Of a stretch of 10,589 nt of DNA, positions 6,644 through 10,589 are shown piece by piece. The notes beneath the pieces are model-generated. The model made no database searches, was not told the DNA's origin, and saw only the letters and a list, made by a program, of their open reading frames with translations. Both the position numbers and the translations under genes were made by a program. This stretch comes from Thermogladius sp. (GTDB lineage: Archaea; Thermoproteota; Thermoprotei_A; Sulfolobales; Desulfurococcaceae). The stretch is from NCBI GenBank assembly GCA_009904025.1, contig WYEE01000061.1:1-10589 (forward strand), written 5' to 3'. Each line of letters opens with the position of its first letter. The stretch's first letter is position 1.

Positions 6644-6820
6644 CTAGGTGGTCTTGGCAGCTGTTCTAACAGCCTTCTTGGGTCTGAGCGTCCCGACAGA
6701 GTGGCATCTCCTGCATTTGGTTGCTCCAGGCGGGTTTAAGGCGCCGCACTTTCTACAGACCGTCTTATTCAACGCTCTGTCGAAGACTATTTTCATTTTA
6801 ACCGGGTCGTTGATCGGCAT
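6644..6820 (-). CDS. rpl40e: 50S ribosomal protein L40e
   Basis: Small zinc-ribbon protein of the archaeal large ribosomal subunit, related to the ribosomal part of eukaryotic ubiquitin-L40 fusions. The conserved opening MPINDPVKMKIVFDRALNK is followed by the four-cysteine zinc site CRKC-11-CRRC (VCRKCGALNPPGATKCRRCH) and a basic tail. The start is set at the ATG at 6820-6818, giving 58 residues: the family begins MPI.DP, and GAGGTG at 6827-6832 lies six bases upstream as a ribosome site. The GTG at 6829-6827 would overlap that site and add three unusual residues. It lies 35 bases after a nucleotidyltransferase-fold gene on the same strand and may be transcribed both with it and from its own promoter. 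Confidence 0.97.
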   Translation of the reverse strand: MPINDPVKMKIVFDRALNKTVCRKCGALNPPGATKCRRCHSVGTLRPKKAVRTAAKTT

Positions 6821-6843
6821 AAGCACCACCTCTAGCGTTTAAT

Positions 6844-6862
6844 GGGTTTATAGGTTTAAAAC
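6844..6862 (-). promoter_or_regulatory. Internal promoter for L40e
   Basis: On the minus strand the segment reads TTTTAAACCTATAAAC, giving two TATA-like boxes that overlap the stop codon of the upstream gene. The TTTTAAACC box would start transcription near 6833, leaving a 12-base leader with the GAGGTG ribosome site. A separate promoter makes sense for a highly expressed ribosomal gene behind a poorly expressed one. Confidence 0.45.
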
Positions 6863-7404
6863 TTCAACCCCGCACTCCTCAACCTCTCAGCTATATCCTC
6901 GGATTCATCGCTGAAGTAGCTGAGAGTACTCTCAATCATACTAGTGTTCAACCTGCCGAGCTGCCTGTAATAGTACTTCACTTTCTCCAAGTCTACTCCC
7001 TGCCTCGCCTTCAACACAAAATACTGCTCGGGATGTACTGCTCTCGCTTTGACACTGTTCAAGGAGACCTGCTTGGTATTCGAGATCACCTCCTCGGGTA
7101 TGTTGAAGTCCATTAAATTCTCGTATAACTCCACTTCAACGGCCTCGTCTTCAACACTCGCTACAAACTTGATCGTACCCAGCTCGGTGAAACCAATCTC
7201 CCAGCCCTCCTCGACTGCTATACCTCTATAGAAGTCCTCGTGTGCTATAGGGCTCGGCTCGATGACGAATAAGTCTAAGTCACCTTCGAAGATATCTCGG
7301 CCCAAAGCGATTTCAACGGCAGTACTCCCTATGATAACAAACTCCACACCCCTCCTACTAAGCTTCTCGAGCACCCTCGCTAAAGCCCTTTTACTGAAAG
7401 ACAA
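6856..7404 (-). CDS. Nucleotidyltransferase-fold protein (MNT/AbiEii-like)
   Basis: Predicted small nucleotidyltransferase of 182 residues. The core motif is IIGSTAVEIALGRD at 24-37 followed by DLDLF at 42-46, with GS at 26-27 and the metal-binding pair Asp42/Asp44. A third acidic strand, AVEVELYENL, lies at 88-97. The later block HPEQYFVLKARQGVDLEKVK is typical of stand-alone members in which this helix follows the catalytic core. Relatives include antitoxin-type MNT proteins and AbiEii-like proteins that transfer nucleotides to RNA or protein. No HEPN toxin or AbiEi gene is adjacent, so a toxin-antitoxin role is not supported by context. Start is TTG at 7404 with GGTGG six bases upstream, and an in-frame stop lies only eight codons back. 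It precedes L40e by 35 bases. Confidence 0.8.
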   Translation of the reverse strand: MSFSKRALARVLEKLSRRGVEFVIIGSTAVEIALGRDIFEGDLDLFVIEPSPIAHEDFYRGIAVEEGWEIGFTELGTIKFVASVEDEAVEVELYENLMDFNIPEEVISNTKQVSLNSVKARAVHPEQYFVLKARQGVDLEKVKYYYRQLGRLNTSMIESTLSYFSDESEDIAERLRSAGLKF

Positions 7405-7455
7405 CCCTAGCCACCCGTCAACTAACCCTTATAGCACATTATAACAACACTACAT

Positions 7456-7463
7456 CTTTTAAG
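7456..7463 (-). promoter_or_regulatory. TATA box of the nucleotidyltransferase gene
   Basis: CTTAAAAG on the minus strand places the transcript start near 7434, giving a leader of about 29 bases that contains the GGTGG ribosome site. Confidence 0.45.
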
Positions 7464-7505
7464 CAAACCAGTTTCACGACGGCAATCATACCTCGCGTCA
7501 GGCAA

Positions 7506-7514
7506 GTTTTAAAC
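7506..7514 (+). promoter_or_regulatory. tRNA promoter TATA box
   Basis: GTTTTAAAC lies about 26 bases before position 7536, four bases ahead of the mature tRNA 5' end, the normal spacing for archaeal tRNA genes. Confidence 0.7.
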
Positions 7515-7539
7515 CTTGAAACCAATAGTCTCTTAGAGG

Positions 7540-7613
7540 GCCGCGGTAGCTCAGCCTGGTGGAGCGCTGCCCTGGTAAGGCAGAGGTCCCGGGTTCGAAT
7601 CCCGGCCGCGGCT
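7540..7613 (+). tRNA. tRNA-Thr: tRNA-Thr (anticodon GGT)
   Basis: The complete cloverleaf can be drawn. Acceptor stem GCCGCGG (7540-7546) pairs with CCGCGGC (7606-7612). D stem GCTC/GAGC is at 7549-7552 and 7562-7565. Anticodon stem CTGCC/GGCAG encloses the loop CTGGTAA, with anticodon GGT at 7574-7576. T stem CCGGG/CCCGG encloses TTCGAAT. The discriminator base is T at 7613; CCA is not encoded and must be added. No intron is present. It reads ACC and ACT codons. It has its own promoter and is convergent with the kinase gene, whose stop lies 36 bases away. Confidence 0.97.
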
Positions 7614-7649
7614 TACCGATAATGCGGGTTGCCTTGAATAAAACTCTAT

Positions 7650-9245
7650 TCAACTGGCTGGGGTAGGGATTACATCGCCCCACTTCTTTTCGGCAGCAAG
7701 CTTCTTGAGGCTAAGCCAGAACTCGACAGCGTTTCTAAACCTCTCCCCTCTCCTCAGGCTGGATGCCTTCAATAGAAAGGCCAGGAGGTCTTTGTCAACC
7801 TCCCTTCCAAGCACGTCTAAAACCATCTTATCCCTCTCCACGATTAGCGATACAGTTCTCTCCTCCAACTCCTCGAGCCTAACCCTCCCCTCTGCGAAAC
7901 CCTTGAAGACTGGTTCAACATCCCTGAAAAACGTTGCTAGAGCCGGGTGGTCTAGTAGGAATGGCTCTATGCTTATGTTCATTTTATGAATGTGTTTCAA
8001 AGCCAGCAGGTTTACAAGAGTTCTATGGGAGAGCCTCACCTGGGTCAGAGAGCTGAGGAGGGTTAAACCGAGTGAGTAGACGTCGTAGTCGAAACCCGCT
8101 TTACCCTCAATGAGGGAAAGGGGATCGGCGAACTCCGGGGTAACCCTTGTCGGCCTAGTCCAACCCTCAAGAACCCTGCTCGTACTCGCAAAATCTCCTA
8201 TGTAGGGGCGTACCCCATACGGCTCTCCCTTGTCGCCGGCTAAAAGTATGTTCTGGGGTTTCACATCGAGGTGCAGTAAGCTCATTGCGTGGGCCAACCC
8301 TAACGCCCCTGAGACTCTGAGGCCTATACTCACAATGAACTTGGCGTCAGGCTTCTTTCTGCTCACAAAGTCTTGTAAATCCCCGAGTTCGGCGTACGGC
8401 TCTATAACCACAGGGGGATTCTCTAGGTATAAATCTGCGTCATAACCGTCGTATGCGATAATAAACCCTCTGGGACACAACACGTACTTCCTGTAGTATG
8501 CGAGCTCCCAGTATAGGTTCTCGCTTAAACCGTTTTTCAATATAAAAGAGGAGACCTCAAATCTATCGGGGTGGCATACCTCGATCGAGTTAATATAGCT
8601 CCGCATGAACTCGCTTATTTTCTCAGGCCCCGAGAGAGCTAGGGGGGTCCCATTAGGCAACTTATCCCTGGGTATCTTCAACACATAGCTTAAACCATCT
8701 TTACCGACTGCCCTGAGCACATATGTGAAGCCCCCTTTATCAGATAGAGCCTCAGTCACCTTGAAGTCATAGATTATTCTCCCAACCCATATGTTAGGCG
8801 GCTTCTCCTCGGTCACCCTGCTTATAATCTCCTTTAAACGCCCCTCTATCGGCGTGCCCTCGGCTACCTCGGGTTTTATCCTAGCGTAGCTTACTTTTAT
8901 GGCAGGGTTGCTCGCTCTATAAGAGGTTATCAACTCGCTGAAAGCGTATTTACCCTTTAACCTAATAACACCCGCCTCCTCGATAGTTAACGCCACAACG
9001 TAGTCGCCTACCAGGATTCCTCTTATTACACGGTTCTTCTCCTCATGTCGTAGCACGAAGTAGACTGCCTGCGAATCTCTTACAACCGTCTTAGATGTTT
9101 TCTCGAGCTCGCTTAGAGACTCGTTGAAAGTCATTCTCCTATTTGCCGTATCGAACTTGACCCTGAGGAGGAGATTCGACATCTGGATCGGGTCGCTGAT
9201 AATATCGCTTAACTCCTCGATGCCAGCGTATTCTTTCAGAGTCAT
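7650..9245 (-). CDS. Divergent Ser/Thr protein kinase with novel N-terminal domain
   Basis: Eukaryotic-type protein kinase, 531 residues. The kinase domain spans about 165-515. A glycine-containing loop SDKGGFTYVLRAV (168-180) precedes the ATP-anchoring Lys190 in YVLKIP. The catalytic loop HLDVKPQN is at 325-332, with Asp327 and Asn332; Leu replaces the Arg of HRD, so it is a non-RD kinase. The metal site is GDFAS with Asp351, DFG being changed to DFA. A TPE motif (369-371, for APE) and DVYSLG (388-393) are present. All catalytic residues are kept, so it is probably active. Residues 1-160 form a mixed alpha/beta region I do not recognise. No membrane segment is seen, so it is likely cytosolic. 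It follows the FHA gene by 14 bases and is its natural partner. The ATG start is preceded by only a weak ribosome site. Confidence 0.88.
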   Translation of the reverse strand: MTLKEYAGIEELSDIISDPIQMSNLLLRVKFDTANRRMTFNESLSELEKTSKTVVRDSQAVYFVLRHEEKNRVIRGILVGDYVVALTIEEAGVIRLKGKYAFSELITSYRASNPAIKVSYARIKPEVAEGTPIEGRLKEIISRVTEEKPPNIWVGRIIYDFKVTEALSDKGGFTYVLRAVGKDGLSYVLKIPRDKLPNGTPLALSGPEKISEFMRSYINSIEVCHPDRFEVSSFILKNGLSENLYWELAYYRKYVLCPRGFIIAYDGYDADLYLENPPVVIEPYAELGDLQDFVSRKKPDAKFIVSIGLRVSGALGLAHAMSLLHLDVKPQNILLAGDKGEPYGVRPYIGDFASTSRVLEGWTRPTRVTPEFADPLSLIEGKAGFDYDVYSLGLTLLSSLTQVRLSHRTLVNLLALKHIHKMNISIEPFLLDHPALATFFRDVEPVFKGFAEGRVRLEELEERTVSLIVERDKMVLDVLGREVDKDLLAFLLKASSLRRGERFRNAVEFWLSLKKLAAEKKWGDVIPTPAS

Positions 9246-9259
9246 ACTTCATCTTTCCC

Positions 9260-9595
9260 TTACTTGAATTTCACTTGCAGCACAGATTTCCCCACCACTA
9301 TCTTGCTCCCATCTTTCAATTTAACCGGCCCCCTTCCCCTTATCTCGACATCGTCGACTCTCGTCCCATTCGTGCTTCCAAGGTCTTCAATAAACCAGTC
9401 TCCTTCACTATAAAATATTCGAGCGTGGAGTCTTGAAACAGTTGGGTCGAGGAGAAGAATATCGCAGGTCGGGTTCCTCCCTAAAACATATTCTCCGGGA
9501 GGAAACTCCCAACTTGAAGCAGGCAAAGCTGAGGGTGATTCAATCAAACTCAGCTCGATCATCTTTCCACTCTTCCTAACTCTTCTCCTAAACAA
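9260..9595 (-). CDS. FHA-domain protein
   Basis: Phosphothreonine-binding adaptor of 111 residues, nearly all FHA domain. The conserved residues are seen in order: GR at 39-40 (YVLGRNP), SRLHA at 54-58 and STNGT at 74-78 with Asn76. Together these form the phosphopeptide-binding face. The basic first 12 residues precede the fold. The TTG start at 9595 is supported by a strong GGAGG site eight bases upstream (9604-9608); the ATG at 9562 would give 100 residues. It is the first gene of a two-gene unit with the kinase, 14 bases apart, so it probably binds the kinase itself or its phosphorylated targets. That pairing role is inferred from gene order. Confidence 0.93.
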   Translation of the reverse strand: MFRRRVRKSGKMIELSLIESPSALPASSWEFPPGEYVLGRNPTCDILLLDPTVSRLHARIFYSEGDWFIEDLGSTNGTRVDDVEIRGRGPVKLKDGSKIVVGKSVLQVKFK

Positions 9596-9603
9596 CTAAA
9601 ACG

Positions 9604-9640
9604 CCTCCAAATAAGATATTAGCGGCCTATTATTTTTATT
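9604..9640 (-). promoter_or_regulatory. Promoter and ribosome site of the FHA/kinase operon
   Basis: On the minus strand AATAAAAATA (9631-9640) is a TATA-like box about 25 bases before 9609, followed by GGAGG at 9604-9608 and the TTG start. A second possible box, GTTTAAAATC, lies at 9661-9670. Given the short leader from the first box, the second may be the real one. Confidence 0.4.
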
Positions 9641-9696
9641 ACATACGGCTGATTAAAAGAGATTTTAAACACGAAGTTTCTATCTAAGGAAAACTA

Positions 9697-9921
9697 TTAG
9701 ACAGGTATCTTTCTGACAACTCTGACTATCGTAAACGAGTCTTTCAACCTCGAGAGCTCTATTGACTCTCCATCAACCTTAAAGCCGCAAACGGGACACT
9801 TGTATGATATAACAACTTTAAGCTTGTTGTCCGTTGTTTTCTCGGATTCGTACACCAAGTACATTAGGCTGCCATCCCTCTTGCACAAATACCCTTTCTC
9901 AGTTCTTGCAACCTGGGACAT
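9697..9921 (-). CDS. Small zinc-ribbon-like protein, conserved-type hypothetical
   Basis: Unrecognised protein of 74 residues. Cysteines are at 13 (LCKRDGSL) and 42/45 (KCPVCGFK), with the beta-strand-rich spacing of a zinc ribbon, but the first knuckle has one Cys and no CxxC, so the site is incomplete or uses Asp16. The rest is short strands and a basic C-terminus. Proteins of this shape are often nucleic-acid binding or transcription related; no specific role can be claimed. The start is set at the ATG at 9921 because AGGAGGAGG (9925-9933) lies just upstream and the TATA box predicts a transcript start near 9958. The TTG at 9960 (87 residues) would then be almost leaderless with the strong ribosome site buried in the gene. 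Confidence 0.7.
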   Translation of the reverse strand: MSQVARTEKGYLCKRDGSLMYLVYESEKTTDNKLKVVISYKCPVCGFKVDGESIELSRLKDSFTIVRVVRKIPV

Positions 9922-9979
9922 GAACCTCCTCCTGGTTACCGGGTGTAATTCGTATAGCAAGTAATTATTATAGTATCGC

Positions 9980-9989
9980 GTTATATAAC
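9980..9989. promoter_or_regulatory. Palindromic TATA box between divergent genes
   Basis: GTTATATAAC is a perfect 10-base palindrome. It is about 26 bases from a minus-strand start near 9958 (zinc-ribbon gene) and about 26 bases from a plus-strand start near 10011 (peptidase gene), so one element could serve both. Other A/T-rich boxes at 9963-9972 may share the task. Confidence 0.5.
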
Positions 9990-10023
9990 AGTGATGTCGT
10001 GGAGGCGTCTTGTTTTGAGGTTG

Positions 10024-10589
10024 ATGCTGGGTAAACTCGATGAAATAGCTGAGAGAAGCGGGGTGGATGCTATAATAGTAGCCTCACCTGAGAACGTGGA
10101 GTATTTCACCGGGGTTAAATCCCTAGGTGACTCGACACTCCTATTATTCTACCACCGTAGTGCTGGTGTTCCACATTTGTACGTCCCCCTACTCGAATAC
10201 TACAGGTACAGGGACTCCCTCGAAGGGAAGGGGGTTGAAGTCTACGCTATATCGAGGACTCTCAAGCCTTCGGACGCTAAGGTCGTCGAGAAGGATTGGG
10301 GTGAGCTGGTTAAAACCCTGGTAGCAGGCTTGAAAGCCGGGTACGACGCCGGTTTCCCATCCCCTCTTGCAACCACGGTTCTGAGAAGCATAGGTGAATA
10401 TGTTGACGTGTCAAACGATATCTCGAAGGTGAGGATGGTTAAGGAGGATTGGGAGATAGAGCTTATCGAGAGGGCGGTTGAGGTAACCGCCATGGGTATA
10501 AAATCAGTCGCCGAAGAGGCTGAGGAGGGTGTAAGCGAGACCGAGTTAGCCGGGGTTTTCGAGAGGGAGGTCAGGAGGAGGGGGGTCGA
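10024..10589 (+). CDS. M24-family Xaa-Pro peptidase, 3' end cut by window
   Basis: Aminopeptidase P/prolidase-type metallopeptidase; 188 residues are visible and the frame runs off the window. The N-terminal creatinase-type domain opens with KLDEIAERSGVDAIIVASPE, then NVEYFTG, the standard family start. Near the end, VRMVKEDWEIELIERAVEVT marks entry into the catalytic pita-bread domain, followed by GVSETELAGVFEREVRRRG. The five metal ligands lie beyond the edge, so activity cannot be judged. Start is uncertain: ATG at 10024 (after GAGG at 10017-10020), TTG at 10015 with GGAGG at 10001-10005, or ATG at 9994. It diverges from the zinc-ribbon gene with a shared palindromic TATA element. Confidence 0.9.
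   Translation, partial: MLGKLDEIAERSGVDAIIVASPENVEYFTGVKSLGDSTLLLFYHRSAGVPHLYVPLLEYYRYRDSLEGKGVEVYAISRTLKPSDAKVVEKDWGELVKTLVAGLKAGYDAGFPSPLATTVLRSIGEYVDVSNDISKVRMVKEDWEIELIERAVEVTAMGIKSVAEEAEEGVSETELAGVFEREVRRRGV

Noticed and set aside
6648..6842. Plus-strand 64-codon frame over L40e
   Set aside because: It is antisense to the clearly recognised ribosomal protein, and its residues mirror the L40e codons.
7498..7683. 61-codon minus-strand frame containing GFEPGTSALPGQRSTRLSYR
   Set aside because: It is antisense to the tRNA-Thr gene. This peptide pattern is the well-known artefact of reading tRNAs backwards, and it also overlaps the kinase gene end.

Overview
The window looks like chromosomal DNA of a hyperthermophilic archaeon, most likely a crenarchaeon (Thermoproteota) near the Desulfurococcales. 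This placement is inferred. The evidence is a gene for the archaeal/eukaryotic ribosomal protein L40e, A/T-rich TATA boxes about 25 bases before starts, frequent AGG/AGA and ATA codons, many TTG/GTG starts, a tRNA gene without encoded CCA, and short overlapping operons. No CRISPR array, rRNA gene or intact mobile element was seen.

Layout. (1) Positions 1-1846, plus strand: the end of a peptide/nickel-type ABC permease gene (DppB family, cut by the window edge) overlaps a DppC-family permease gene by four bases. No ATPase gene follows. (2) 2001-2903, minus: a two-part GNAT acetyltransferase, convergent with the transporter. (3) 3094-6071, minus: two adjacent, overlapping genes for short MutS-type ATPases of nearly equal length, probably a heterodimer. 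(4) 6072-6643: a 572-base region with no convincing protein gene. It holds a promoter for the MutS-like pair and, on the plus strand, a TATA-like box followed by a compact fold of two hairpins plus a possible pseudoknot, then an 11-bp inverted repeat. The small reading frame inside it could be the tail of a TnpB gene, so an orphan omega/reRNA-like transcript is the leading guess. (5) 6644-7404, minus: L40e, preceded by a MNT/AbiEii-type nucleotidyltransferase-fold protein. (6) 7540-7613, plus: tRNA-Thr(GGT) with its own promoter. (7) 7650-9595, minus: an FHA protein and a divergent Ser/Thr kinase in one operon, a likely phospho-signalling pair. (8) 9697-10589: a small zinc-ribbon-like protein (minus) and the first part of an M24 Xaa-Pro-type peptidase (plus) diverge from a spacer with a palindromic TATA box.

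The parts most worth following up are the MutS-like pair, whose two active sites differ, the structured RNA-like locus, and the FHA/kinase pair. The rest is ordinary archaeal housekeeping and transport content.
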